A stretch of DNA of 64,000 nt, from positions 2,976,001 through 3,040,000 of the forward strand of contig NZ_CP081120.1 in NCBI RefSeq assembly GCF_025141935.1. Direction: 5' to 3'. The position numbers were made by a program, and so were the translations under genes. This document shows, one piece after another, positions 28,144-36,179 of the stretch; the first letter of the stretch is position 1, and each line of letters starts with the position of its first letter. The DNA comes from Sulfitobacter sp. S190. GTDB lineage: Bacteria > Pseudomonadota > Alphaproteobacteria > Rhodobacterales > Rhodobacteraceae. Below the pieces are notes generated by a model. The model ran no database searches. It worked only from the letters and a program-made list of their open reading frames with translations, and was not told the origin of the DNA.

Positions 28144-28606
28144 ATCCTTCAGACGCCGTTTGACGGCACAGATTGACGGGCTGAACTGGGCCGCCCGCCA
28201 GATCGACGGGCTCAACGGGGATGTTCTGGAACTAGGGCTGGGCAATGGCCGGACGTATGACCATCTGCGCCAGGAGCTGCCGGAGCGTCGTATCAGGGTG
28301 ATCGACCGGGTGATGAACGCCCATCCCGCGTCCACGCCGCCCGCGTCCGACTTTCTGCTGGGCGAAGCCGAGGACATGCTGGGCCGACTGGCGGGTGAAG
28401 GGGCGCGGATGGCTTTGGCGCACTATGACTTCGGTTTCGGGGTCAAGGAGAAGGACGTGGCCGAAGGCGCGCGGCTGTCACCTTTTATCGCGGCCTTGAT
28501 GGTGCCGGGCGGTCTGGTGGTATCGCAACAGCCGCTGGTGGGCTTTACCCAGATCACGGGCCCGGACACAATCGATCCCGACAGATACCTGTTCTACCGC
28601 GCCTGA
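28130..28606 (+). CDS. Small SAM-dependent methyltransferase (Methyltransf_17-like)
   Basis: A 158-residue methyltransferase, last gene of the glycan operon. LELGLGNGRTYDHLRQ near residue 33 is the SAM-binding loop; ALAHYDFGFGVKEKDV aligns with FIHADLGGHNREKND of the paralogue at 10569-11075. It could methylate a sugar of the glycan, but nothing in the sequence fixes the acceptor. It begins inside the deacetylase gene, and its 3' end overlaps by 13 bases the convergent BKACE gene, leaving no room for a separate terminator. Confidence 0.75.
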   Translation: MSRLESFRRRLTAQIDGLNWAARQIDGLNGDVLELGLGNGRTYDHLRQELPERRIRVIDRVMNAHPASTPPASDFLLGEAEDMLGRLAGEGARMALAHYDFGFGVKEKDVAEGARLSPFIAALMVPGGLVVSQQPLVGFTQITGPDTIDPDRYLFYRA

Positions 28607-29430
28607 GCGGGGCGCAGACCGAGCATCTGACGTGCCTGCGCGGGGGTCGCGACGGGACGGTCGTATTTGGCACATAAATCGGCGGCGCGGGCGATCAGCG
28701 CGGCGTTCGAGGGGGCGAGGGTTTCGCGGTCGAGCCGGACGTTGTCTTCGAGGCCCGCGCGGGTGTGCCCACCGGCGGCGATGGCCCATTCATTGAGGTG
28801 GATCTGGTTGGGTCCGATGCCCGCGGCACACCAGAGCGCATCCGGAGACAGCCTCTCTAACGTCTTGATATAAAAATCAAATGTTTCGCGATCCGCGGGC
28901 ATTGCGTTCTTCACACCCATGACGAACTGGACGTAGAGGCGGCCCGGTATCCGGCCGTCCCGGTTCATTTCGGCGGCTTTGTGGATATGGCTGAGATCGA
29001 AGGCCTCGATCTCGGGCTTCACGTCGTATTTCACCATCTCGGCGGCCAGCCAATCGACAAGGTCGGGCGGATTTTCATACACGCGGGTGGGGAAGTTGTT
29101 GGAGCCGACAGACAGGCTCGCCATATCGGGGCGCAGGGACAACATTCCTCCGCGCTCGTGGCCCGCGCCGGACCGCCCGCCGGTCGAAAATTGTACAATC
29201 ATATCAGGGCAGTGGCGTTCGACCCCTTCCTTGAGGGCGGCAAATTTCTCGGGGTCGGAGGACGGGGTTTCATCATCGTTGCGCACGTGGGCATGGCAGA
29301 TGGAGGCCCCCGCCTCGAAGGCGGCTTGGGTGCTTTCGATCTGCTCGGACACGCTGATCGGGACGGCCGGATTGGCGGATTTGGTGGGCACCGATCCGGT
29401 GATGGCAACGCAAAGAATGCAAGGGGTCAT
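28594..29430 (-). CDS. BKACE-family beta-keto acid cleavage enzyme (DUF849, Kce-like)
   Basis: A 278-residue TIM-barrel enzyme that condenses a beta-keto acid with acetyl-CoA and splits it into acetoacetate and a new CoA ester. The zinc ligands appear in ICHAHVRND near residue 44, with FSTGGRSG, PEIEAFDLSH and GHTRAGLEDN (catalytic glutamate) in order. The ATG at 29430 has GGAG upstream; a longer frame is rejected. The family includes Kce of lysine fermentation and carnitine-pathway members; which substrate applies here is not readable. Direct repeats lie just upstream. Confidence 0.9.
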   Translation of the reverse strand: MTPCILCVAITGSVPTKSANPAVPISVSEQIESTQAAFEAGASICHAHVRNDDETPSSDPEKFAALKEGVERHCPDMIVQFSTGGRSGAGHERGGMLSLRPDMASLSVGSNNFPTRVYENPPDLVDWLAAEMVKYDVKPEIEAFDLSHIHKAAEMNRDGRIPGRLYVQFVMGVKNAMPADRETFDFYIKTLERLSPDALWCAAGIGPNQIHLNEWAIAAGGHTRAGLEDNVRLDRETLAPSNAALIARAADLCAKYDRPVATPAQARQMLGLRPAQAR

Positions 29431-29447
29431 GGCGGCTCCGTCGGGGT

Positions 29448-29488
29448 GTGCACAAACTGTACACCGGTTGTGCACAACGCGTACACCG
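29448..29488 (-). promoter_or_regulatory. Two direct repeats in the BKACE promoter
   Basis: Copies GTGCACAAACTGTACACCG (29448-29466) and GTGCACAACGCGTACACCG (29470-29488) repeat with a 22-base period, two helical turns. The centre holds the palindrome TTGTGCACAA (29468-29477). Such an arrangement is typical of a regulator site, GntR-like in appearance. It fills most of the gap before the BKACE start. Confidence 0.55.
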
Positions 29489-29490
29489 CT

Positions 29491-29673
29491 TTAGCGCCAG
29501 TCCATCGCCCGCAATACCGCGTAGGTGGCGGGCAAGGACGCCAGAGCCGCAAGCCCGCCCGCGGCAAGCAGCGGGGTCCAGAAGAAATATCCCGCAAGGA
29601 TCAACGCAACGGTGGCGACGCCGAAGAGCGTGGTGAAAACGACGCTGTAGATGGCGAAAGCAAAGTGAATCAT
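29491..29673 (-). CDS. Small two-helix membrane protein, unknown function
   Basis: A 60-residue protein, MIHFAFAIYS... to ...VLRAMDWR, with two hydrophobic segments (about residues 3-30 and 33-52). The open frame extends upstream, but the ATG at 29673 gives a compact membrane protein and has an AAGGGG-type site upstream. It lies between the DUF3072 gene (divergent) and the BKACE gene. I do not recognise a family. Confidence 0.6.
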   Translation of the reverse strand: MIHFAFAIYSVVFTTLFGVATVALILAGYFFWTPLLAAGGLAALASLPATYAVLRAMDWR

Positions 29674-29779
29674 GACGGCCCCTTTCGGGGAGGAGGATAG
29701 CACGCACGCCCCGCGCGTCACCCGTTCGGGAACCAATCGCCGCGCCGCGCATTGGTTAACGGAACACAAGGAGAACATC

Positions 29780-29977
29780 ATGGACAACCCGAAAGAGAAC
29801 CCGACCGGCAATGCGATCAAGGACCCGGAGGATTGGGTCACCGGAGACGAACCGATGACCGGCGCGCAGGCGAGTTATTTGAAGACCCTGTGCGAGCAGA
29901 ACGGCGAGGAGTACGAGGACGGGCTGACGAAGGCAGAGGCGAGTGAGCGGATCGAGGCGTTGCAAGGGGCGGAGTAA
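29780..29977 (+). CDS. DUF3072 domain-containing small protein
   Basis: A 65-residue acidic, soluble protein. DPEDWVTGDEPMTGAQASYL near residue 15 followed by LTKAEASERIEALQ is the DUF3072 signature. AAGGAG lies upstream of the ATG at 29780. Function unknown; the SAP-like helix pair at the C-terminus resembles short nucleic-acid-associated motifs, but that is only a resemblance. It ends just before a large inverted repeat. Confidence 0.85.
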   Translation: MDNPKENPTGNAIKDPEDWVTGDEPMTGAQASYLKTLCEQNGEEYEDGLTKAEASERIEALQGAE

Positions 29978-30008
29978 ACGTCGCGCGGCGTTCGCGGTGG
30001 AGGGAAAG

Positions 30009-30082
30009 CGTAGGGTGTGCATTCATGCGCACCATCGCGCGGGTTGATGGGGTGGCCGGTGCGCATGAATGCGCACCCTACG
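30009..30082. repeat. 25-bp inverted repeat (REP-like element)
   Basis: Arms 30009-30033 and 30058-30082 pair at 24 of 25 positions around a 24-base spacer; each arm is itself a near-palindrome centred on GCGCATGAATGCGC. It sits downstream of the DUF3072 gene and at the edge of the AT-richer islet. Sequences of the form TAGGGTGCGCATTCATGCGC recur in many bacterial genomes as short extragenic palindromes, by memory. It may also act as a terminator. Confidence 0.75.
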
Positions 30083-30163
30083 GGTGGTTGTGGTTGAGCG
30101 CTGCGCAGGAGCGGAGGGGCGGGAAGCGGCAAAGTTTGCGGGATGTTCAAACCGTAACAGATG

Positions 30164-31192
30164 CTAGGAAAGTTTCATCAAACCTTCCCTTATGAAATCG
30201 ACAAACGCCCTAGCGTCGGAAAAGTAGTTCCTAAAGGCATCACGGATATTCGCCTCACTTTCGCCCCTCACAAGTACGATATCTGCGTCTTCACCAAACT
30301 CTCTTTCGAGATCATCGTAAGCCTCAATTGCCTTGTTCACATTTTCATACGCCCTTAGCTGAAGCGCATCTTCCTCCTCGCTCAAGTCAAAGCGAAAAAT
30401 CAAGATAGTATTCTTTTTGAAGTTGATGCCACGATCGGAAGTGCCACGCAGATTATCGAATGTCTGAAGTAAACCTAGGCGTCGATCAGCCGTGCGAAAC
30501 TCAGTTATCAACTTTTTGTCAGAAAGTTCCGAGCAGCAGGATTTCTGGCCCTCTACCGTTCGAGCTATGATCTCACTTGAGAGCTGGAAGTAACGCAAGT
30601 AATGCGACTGAGCGTCATCAAATTTGATTCGGTTAGAGGTTATCAGATCCGCAACTTCGACGGCAGTAGCCCAAGCATGTTGCGGCAGAGTTCGATATTG
30701 GATTTCAAGTTTTAGCCCATTCCAGGGTTTGCCCCCGACTGAATTAACTGAGTATTGATAAACGTCGTGTATGCCGCGATAGCCTGTCGATTTCGGCTTT
30801 TGTATATAGTCAAATTTCTGCGGGTCATGATTCAGATGATGTTTCCAGCGAGCACTGTGCATTGAACTTCTCACAGCGTGCAGATCCTCTACGTTGTTAA
30901 AGACCATTCTGCAGCCTGCAATATCGTGCATCGAGGAAAGCGGCATGTTGGGTTCACGCACCAGTTTATCAAGAATCGTATTTCTGCGTTTCAACCTCTG
31001 ACCAACCGATGTAGCGATTCCTTTCGAATGATTTCGAATATTCGCTTGGAAAGTATTCAAAATGTAAGCATGTGAAGCACGAAAGTTTTCGAGAACCCGA
31101 TTATCTTCGGATGTCGCACAATCCTTCACGATCCTTTTTCCGGCTGACCGTATTCTGCTGTTCGTGTATTTAGGACGGGCAAAATTAACCAT
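30164..31192 (-). CDS. Stand-alone RelA/SpoT-domain (alarmone synthetase-like) protein
   Basis: A 342-residue protein with a synthetase domain of the RelA/SpoT class and no hydrolase or ACT domain. Key stretches run in the family order: RLKRRNTILDKL (66-77), DIAGCRMVF (90-98, metal-binding Asp90), KSTGYRGIHDVY (134-145) and LEIQYRTLPQHAWA (162-175, Glu163). The C-terminal 150 residues are helical, ending in RNYFSDARAFVDFI, a tail I associate with solitary RelA/SpoT-domain proteins. It should transfer pyrophosphate from ATP to a nucleotide or to RNA. Base composition is clearly lower in GC than both neighbours, which suggests acquisition by transfer. A housekeeping or a toxic role are both possible. 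Confidence 0.85.
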   Translation of the reverse strand: MVNFARPKYTNSRIRSAGKRIVKDCATSEDNRVLENFRASHAYILNTFQANIRNHSKGIATSVGQRLKRRNTILDKLVREPNMPLSSMHDIAGCRMVFNNVEDLHAVRSSMHSARWKHHLNHDPQKFDYIQKPKSTGYRGIHDVYQYSVNSVGGKPWNGLKLEIQYRTLPQHAWATAVEVADLITSNRIKFDDAQSHYLRYFQLSSEIIARTVEGQKSCCSELSDKKLITEFRTADRRLGLLQTFDNLRGTSDRGINFKKNTILIFRFDLSEEEDALQLRAYENVNKAIEAYDDLEREFGEDADIVLVRGESEANIRDAFRNYFSDARAFVDFIREGLMKLS

Positions 31193-31257
31193 AATTGCGT
31201 TCCCTTCTTCTCTAATGGGACCCTGTGCAACCGAAGAGCAGGAGGTGCAGCCGGTTC

Positions 31258-31355
31258 TTAGAGTTCTTGCCCAAGTTCTGCAGTTCGGTCAAAGAGCTTT
31301 CTGCCACCACAACCGGAGTGGGACCGCGCCCCGCTGCGCGGGACTCTCATCCCAC
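31258..31355 (-). other. Structured intergenic element with a 30-codon frame
   Basis: Between lepA and the RelA-like gene, a nested hairpin (outer GTGGGA 31318-31323 / TCCCAC 31350-31355, inner CCGCGC / GCGCGG) encloses the ATG of a short minus-strand frame, 31258-31350. The frame encodes 30 residues and ends GRKLFDRTAELGQEL. I have the impression of similar peptides near other Rhodobacterales genes, but cannot verify it. It may be an RNA structure rather than a gene. Confidence 0.3.
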
Positions 31356-31378
31356 CGTCTTTCATCAGCTTGGAAAAC

Positions 31379-31396
31379 GGACAGCCTTAGCTGTCC
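31379..31396 (-). terminator. lepA terminator hairpin
   Basis: GGACAGC / GCTGTCC stem of 7 bp around a 4-base loop that contains the lepA stop codon. On the minus strand it is followed by GTTTTCC. Confidence 0.6.
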
Positions 31397-33186
31397 ATTT
31401 TCAGGGCGCTGATGAAAGCTTCCTGTGGAATATCCACTTTCCCGAACTGCCGCATCTTCTTCTTGCCGGCCTTCTGCTTGTCCAGCAGCTTGCGTTTGCG
31501 CGTCGCGTCGCCGCCGTAGCATTTGGCGGTCACGTCCTTGCGCATGGCGGAGAGGGTTTCGCGGGCGATGACCTTGCCGCCGATGGCCGCCTGGATCGGG
31601 ATTTTGAACATGTGGCGGGGGATGAGGTCCTTGAGCTTTTCCACCATCGCGCGGCCGCGTTGTTCGGCGCGGTCGCGGTGCACCATCGTGGAGAGCGCGT
31701 CGACGGGTTCGTCGTTGACGAGGATGCTCATCTTGACCAGCGCGTCGGTGCGGTAGCCGATCATCTGGTAGTCGAAGGAGGCGTAGCCCTTGGTCACCGA
31801 TTTGAGCCGGTCGTAGAAGTCGAAGACCACCTCGTTGAGCGGCAGATCGTAGACCACCATGGCGCGGGAGCCTGCGTAGGTCAGGTCTTCCTGTATGCCG
31901 CGGCGGTCCTGGCAGAGTTTGAGCACATCGCCGAGGTATTCGTCGGGCACGAGGATCGTCGCCTTGATCCGCGGCTCTTCGAGGTGGTCGACATGGGTCA
32001 GGTCGGGCATGTCGGCGGGGTTGTGCAGCTCGATCATCGTGTCGTCGCGCATGTAGACGTGGTAGATCACCGAGGGCGCGGTGGTGATAAGCTCGATGTT
32101 GTATTCGCGTTCAATCCGGTCGCGGATGACCTCGAGGTGCAAAAGCCCCAGGAACCCGCAGCGGAAGCCGAAGCCCAGCGCGGCGGATGTTTCCATCTCG
32201 AAGCTGAAGGAGGCATCGTTGAGTGCGAGTTTCTCGATGGCGTCGCGCAGGTCTTCGAACTCGGCGGAATCCACGGGGAAGAGCCCGCAGAACACCACGG
32301 GCTGGGCCGGTTTGAAGCCCGGCAGCGCGTCTTCGGTGCCTTTTTTCTCGGTCGTGATCGTGTCGCCCACGCGGGTGTCGCGCACCTGCTTGATGGAGGC
32401 GGTCAGGAAGCCGATTTCACCCGGCCCCAGTTCGTCGATTTCGGTCATGGCGGGGCGGAAGACACCGATGCGGTCCACGTGGTGGGTGGTCCCGTTCGAG
32501 AGCATCTTGATCCGGTCGCCCTTTTTCAGCTTGCCGTCCATGATGCGCACCAGAACGATCACGCCGAGGTAGCTGTCGTACCAGCTGTCCACCAGCATCG
32601 CCTTGAGCGGGGCGTCGCGCTCGCCCTTGGGGGCGGGCAGGTTGTGGACGATGGATTCGAGCGTTTCGACGATGCCCTGCCCCGTCTTGGCAGAGACCTG
32701 AATGGCGCCGGTGGCGTCGATGCCGATCACGTCCTCGATCTGTTCCGCGACGCGGTCGCAGTCGGACGCGGGCAGGTCGATCTTGTTCAGGACAGGCACG
32801 ATTTCGTGGTCGGCGTCAATGGCGTGGTAGACGTTGGCGAGCGTCTGCGCCTCGACGCCCTGGGTGCTGTCGACGACCAGCAGCGAGCCTTCGACCGCGC
32901 GCATGGAGCGGGAGACCTCGTAGGCGAAGTCAACGTGACCGGGGGTGTCGATCAGGTTGAGGACATAATCCTCGCCATTTTGGGCGGTATAGTTGATGCG
33001 GACGGTCTGCGCCTTGATGGTGATCCCGCGTTCGCGTTCGATGTCCATGCTGTCGAGCATCTGGTCCTTCATCTCGCGCGCGGAGACGGTGTTCGTTTCC
33101 TGAATCAGGCGATCGGCCAGCGTGGATTTCCCGTGGTCGATGTGCGCCACGATCGAGAAGTTCCGGATGTGTGAAAGCGGTGTCAT
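31387..33186 (-). CDS. lepA: Elongation factor 4 (LepA)
   Basis: A 599-residue translational GTPase that back-translocates stalled ribosomes. G-domain motifs are AHIDHGKST (G1, residue 15), RGITIKAQ (G2), DTPGHVDF (G3) and NKIDLP (G4). The C-terminal LepA-specific domain, with [19 protein letters not shown] near residue 530, distinguishes it from EF-G. The ATG at 33186 gives the standard N-terminus [15 protein letters not shown]. It is a single-gene unit; the stop codon lies in its own terminator hairpin. Confidence 0.98.
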   Translation of the reverse strand: MTPLSHIRNFSIVAHIDHGKSTLADRLIQETNTVSAREMKDQMLDSMDIERERGITIKAQTVRINYTAQNGEDYVLNLIDTPGHVDFAYEVSRSMRAVEGSLLVVDSTQGVEAQTLANVYHAIDADHEIVPVLNKIDLPASDCDRVAEQIEDVIGIDATGAIQVSAKTGQGIVETLESIVHNLPAPKGERDAPLKAMLVDSWYDSYLGVIVLVRIMDGKLKKGDRIKMLSNGTTHHVDRIGVFRPAMTEIDELGPGEIGFLTASIKQVRDTRVGDTITTEKKGTEDALPGFKPAQPVVFCGLFPVDSAEFEDLRDAIEKLALNDASFSFEMETSAALGFGFRCGFLGLLHLEVIRDRIEREYNIELITTAPSVIYHVYMRDDTMIELHNPADMPDLTHVDHLEEPRIKATILVPDEYLGDVLKLCQDRRGIQEDLTYAGSRAMVVYDLPLNEVVFDFYDRLKSVTKGYASFDYQMIGYRTDALVKMSILVNDEPVDALSTMVHRDRAEQRGRAMVEKLKDLIPRHMFKIPIQAAIGGKVIARETLSAMRKDVTAKCYGGDATRKRKLLDKQKAGKKKMRQFGKVDIPQEAFISALKMDS

Positions 33187-33507
33187 GGGCCTGATATGTA
33201 GGGGTTTGGGGGGCTGGTCAAGCAGTGATGTGCGCGGTGCGGCGACGTGGCAAAGCGGGCGCGGCGCCGCCCTGCCCGCGCGTCGCCTGCGCGGCGGCAT
33301 CGCGCAGCACGGTTGCGGGAGTTTCACGGTTATGTCGCTTTGCGGGTTTGCGGACTATCGCGGGCCGGTGCCGCGGGTTACGCTGGAGCAATCACGCCGC
33401 CGCGATCAGACGTGCACATCCGTGACTTGCATCTTTGGAACCGAATGGTCCATTACTTGCCCTGCACCGATTTCGCGCCGCGGCGCCCTTCACACAGGAG
33501 AATCTTC
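33187..33507. other. 321-base non-coding gap between lepA and porin
   Basis: Divergent upstream region of lepA and the porin. It is very GC-rich near 33240-33310 and more balanced toward the porin. Open frames crossing it are extensions or antisense of the flanking genes. It must hold both promoters, but I see no convincing -35/-10 pair or repeat. Confidence 0.6.
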
Positions 33508-34596
33508 ATGGCTTTGACCGTCCGAAAACTCACCTATGCGCTGCCCTTTGCCGTATTGGTCCCCGCAACCGCCCACGCGCAGGACGCGTCTCCGTGGGAC
33601 TTTTATGGCCAGCTGAACCTCGGCATCATCAATGTCGACGATGGCAGCGATACGGAAACCAGCTTTACCGACAACGACAACTCCAACAGCCGCTTCGGGC
33701 TGATCTTTAGCCAGGATCTGGCGAACGGAGGGCAATTCCGGTTCCACTTCGAAACCGCCGTCGGGTTCACCGGATCCAGCAGCATCACCCGCGAGGACAA
33801 TGATTTCGACGCCAATTACCGCCGCACGGAATTGCGCAAGTTCGAGATCATCTATGACACGCCCAACATTGGCCGGTTCAGCTTTGGCCAGGGGTCGATT
33901 GCGACCGATAGCGTGGCCGAAGCCGATCTGTCGGGCACCAGCGTGATCGCCTATTCCAGCCTGCAGGATCAGGCGGGCAGCCAGATTTTCCGTGGCCCGG
34001 ACGGCAGCGATTCAGGGGTGACGGTCGGCAACGCGTTTTCCGCCTTTGACGGGGGCCGCCGGTTCCGGCTGCGGTATGACACGCCCGAATACAACGGTTT
34101 CGTGTTCTCGGTGTCGGGCGGCGAAGAAGTGCTGGCCAGCGGCAATGACGATGAATTCTACGACGCGGCGATCACCTACAACCGTGATTACGGCGACTAC
34201 AAGGTGTTGGGGCGCGTGGGCTATTCCATCCGCGACAGCGACGAGGAGCTGCTGCTGGGCTCTACCGCGGTTCTGCATGAACCGACGGGCCTGAGCCTGC
34301 ATGTGGCGGCCGGCCGTCAACAGGAAGGCGAGGCGAATTACGTATATGTCAAAGGTGGCTACCAACGCGACTGGTTCGCGGTGGGCCGCACGTTTCTGTC
34401 GGTCGATTACTATCGCGGCGATGATTTCGACACCATCGGATCGGAAAGCACGTCTTACGGGATCGCCGCGGTCCAGAAGCTCGACGCCTATAATGTTGAG
34501 CTCTATGCCAGCTACCGCACTTTCGAATACGAAGGCGGCGCATCGGCGGTCGATGATATCGACGTGACCTTTGTCGGGGCGCGCTGGAAGTTCTGA
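33508..34596 (+). CDS. Outer-membrane porin
   Basis: A 362-residue beta-barrel porin. The signal peptide (MALTVRKLTYALPFAVLVPA ... AHA) ends near residue 24, followed by FYGQLNLGIINVDDG, typical of a first strand of general porins. Alternating strands continue to a C-terminal aromatic residue (GARWKF), the BAM recognition signal. CAGGAG lies 8 bases before the ATG at 33508; the long frame upstream is rejected. It probably allows passive entry of small solutes. A strong hairpin follows. Confidence 0.9.
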   Translation: MALTVRKLTYALPFAVLVPATAHAQDASPWDFYGQLNLGIINVDDGSDTETSFTDNDNSNSRFGLIFSQDLANGGQFRFHFETAVGFTGSSSITREDNDFDANYRRTELRKFEIIYDTPNIGRFSFGQGSIATDSVAEADLSGTSVIAYSSLQDQAGSQIFRGPDGSDSGVTVGNAFSAFDGGRRFRLRYDTPEYNGFVFSVSGGEEVLASGNDDEFYDAAITYNRDYGDYKVLGRVGYSIRDSDEELLLGSTAVLHEPTGLSLHVAAGRQQEGEANYVYVKGGYQRDWFAVGRTFLSVDYYRGDDFDTIGSESTSYGIAAVQKLDAYNVELYASYRTFEYEGGASAVDDIDVTFVGARWKF

Positions 34597-34625
34597 TTAA
34601 CCGAAAATTTGCGGAAACCTGACAC

Positions 34626-34651
34626 AAGGGGGTGCGGCACGGCGCCCCCTT
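34626..34651 (+). terminator. Porin terminator
   Basis: AAGGGGGTGC pairs with GCGCCCCCTT (one G-T pair) around a 6-base loop, then TGCGTTTTC. Starts 30 bases after the porin stop. Confidence 0.75.
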
Positions 34652-34771
34652 TGCGTTTTCGTGAATTGCCCCGTTGGCGATATTGCGCCATATTGCACTC
34701 ACGAGGCAGAGCAGTGTTGCATCCAATACGGGGAAAACCCCGACGCGACACGCGCAAAAAAAGGCAGTGAT

Positions 34772-35137
34772 ATGAAATCAGTTCTGATGGGGCTGGCAGC
34801 CCTGAGTGTTCTTGCCGCCTGTGGTGGTGGCAATCGCGATGTTGCAACGCGCGCCAGTTTCATGGCCCCCAGCAGCACACTCTATGCCACAGGACCGGTT
34901 CAGCGGGCCTGTCTGGCGCAGGACCGCCGTGCGGCCAGCAAGGCGCGCTGCGGGTGCGTTCAGGCGGTCGCAGACCGTGCGCTGAGCGCGGGCGAGCAGC
35001 GCCGCGGCGTTCAGGCGTTCAAGGACCCCCACAAGTTGCAGGTCTGGCGGCAGTCCGACCGCGCCAGTGACAACGCCTTCTGGCGCACGTGGAAAGCGTT
35101 CGGTCAGGATGCCGCGCGCCAGTGTCGCGCCACCTGA
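34772..35137 (+). CDS. Small conserved lipoprotein, unknown function
   Basis: A 121-residue protein with a lipoprotein signal: MKSVLMGLAALSVLAAC, lipobox LAAC with the modified cysteine at residue 17. The mature part has three further cysteines (CLAQ, RCGCVQ) and one near the C-terminus (RQCRAT), which could form disulfides. I recall related Rhodobacterales proteins often labelled arginine transporter, a label nothing here supports. Start at 34772; the open frame extends 37 codons upstream but would hide the lipobox. Convergent with the phosphatase gene 13 bases away. Confidence 0.75.
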   Translation: MKSVLMGLAALSVLAACGGGNRDVATRASFMAPSSTLYATGPVQRACLAQDRRAASKARCGCVQAVADRALSAGEQRRGVQAFKDPHKLQVWRQSDRASDNAFWRTWKAFGQDAARQCRAT

Positions 35138-35150
35138 GATCGGGCGTTCG

Positions 35151-35615
35151 TCAGATTTGCGGCTGGGTCGGTTCGCCGAACCGGTCGGTCAGACGTTTGA
35201 TGATCTGATCGCGGGCGGCGCGGAATTGCGTCAGCTTGGCGTCGCGCCCTTCGCCGATGCCGGTCGGGTCGAGGATGGGCCAGTATTCGACATCCAGATG
35301 AAAGAACCGCGTCAGCTCAAGCGCCCTGCGTTGGCTGGCCGGGGACAGGGCGATCACCAGATCGAATGACGACAAATCATCGCCCCACTGTTCCATTTCA
35401 TCAAAGCTGCGCGAGCGGTGCCGCGACAGTTCGACATCCATTTCCTGACACACCGCGATCGAGAAGCCGTCGATTTCGAGATCGTTCTTGACCCCCACCG
35501 ACTGCACATAGGTTTCGGTGCCGTAGAATTTCTTCATGATGCCTTCGGCCATGGGGGACCGGACGGCGTTGTGATCGCAACAAAAGAGCACCGATTGAGG
35601 CAGATCCTTTTCCAA
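35151..35615 (-). CDS. Low-molecular-weight phosphotyrosine phosphatase-like protein
   Basis: A 154-residue protein with the P-loop VLFCCDHNAVRSPMAEG near residue 9, matching CX5R with Cys13 and Arg19, and a WPILDPTG segment with the general-acid aspartate. The family includes protein tyrosine phosphatases and arsenate reductases. No in-frame ATG precedes the P-loop; a TTG at 35615, 2 bases after the UPF0262 stop and behind GGGGG, is the likely start and implies translational coupling. Partner substrate unknown. Confidence 0.82.
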   Translation of the reverse strand: MEKDLPQSVLFCCDHNAVRSPMAEGIMKKFYGTETYVQSVGVKNDLEIDGFSIAVCQEMDVELSRHRSRSFDEMEQWGDDLSSFDLVIALSPASQRRALELTRFFHLDVEYWPILDPTGIGEGRDAKLTQFRAARDQIIKRLTDRFGEPTQPQI

Positions 35616-35617
35616 CC

Positions 35618-36097
35618 TCAGCCCCCGAAGTGCAGCACGCAGATCAGGGTAAAGAGGCGGCGCGCGGTGTCGATGTCGATCTCGGCCTTGCCCTCCAGCC
35701 GTTCCTGAAGCACGCGGCTGCCCTCCATGTGGATCCCGCGCCGCGCCATGTCGATAGTTTCGATCTGGGCGGGGGGCAGTTTTTTCACCGCGTCGAAGTA
35801 GCTTTCGCAGATCTGGAAGTAATCCTTGACCACTTGCCGGAACGGCCCGAGCGACAGGTGGAATTCGGCCGCTTTTTCGGCGTCTTCCGTGCTCACGTCA
35901 AAGACCAGCCGCTTGTCACGGATCGACAGGCCCAGATGATAGGGCCCCGGCGGGACAGGCCGCGCATCGCGCACCGGCAGCACGAAAGAATTGTCTTCGA
36001 GCAGGTCGAACATGGCCACTTTGCGCTCTTGCTCGATCTCGGGCGTGGGCGGCGGCAGGTTCGCGTCGTCAAGGACGATATGGGTAATGGTGGACAT
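35618..36097 (-). CDS. UPF0262 family protein
   Basis: A 159-residue alphaproteobacterial protein of unknown function. MSTITHIVLDDANL and EQERKVAMFDLLEDNSF near residue 23 are the family N-terminus; the rest is predicted soluble. In many Alphaproteobacteria it sits between hisD and a low-molecular-weight phosphatase, as here. About 80 bases separate it from hisD. Confidence 0.88.
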   Translation of the reverse strand: MSTITHIVLDDANLPPPTPEIEQERKVAMFDLLEDNSFVLPVRDARPVPPGPYHLGLSIRDKRLVFDVSTEDAEKAAEFHLSLGPFRQVVKDYFQICESYFDAVKKLPPAQIETIDMARRGIHMEGSRVLQERLEGKAEIDIDTARRLFTLICVLHFGG

Positions 36098-36179
36098 GGG
36101 AATGGCGCGGGCTCCAAGGGCTTGAGCCGTTTTGTAGCCCAGCGCCGGGGGGCTGGCAATCGCCCCCGACGTGACGTTT

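Noticed and set aside
29448..29488. Repeats as the start of a CRISPR array or origin iterons
   Set aside because: Only two short copies with a 3-base spacer, in a promoter; no cas, rep or par genes.
31225..33174. Open frame of 649 codons on the plus strand
   Set aside because: Antisense to lepA, which has all GTPase motifs; the translation is His/Val/Asp-rich and without domains.
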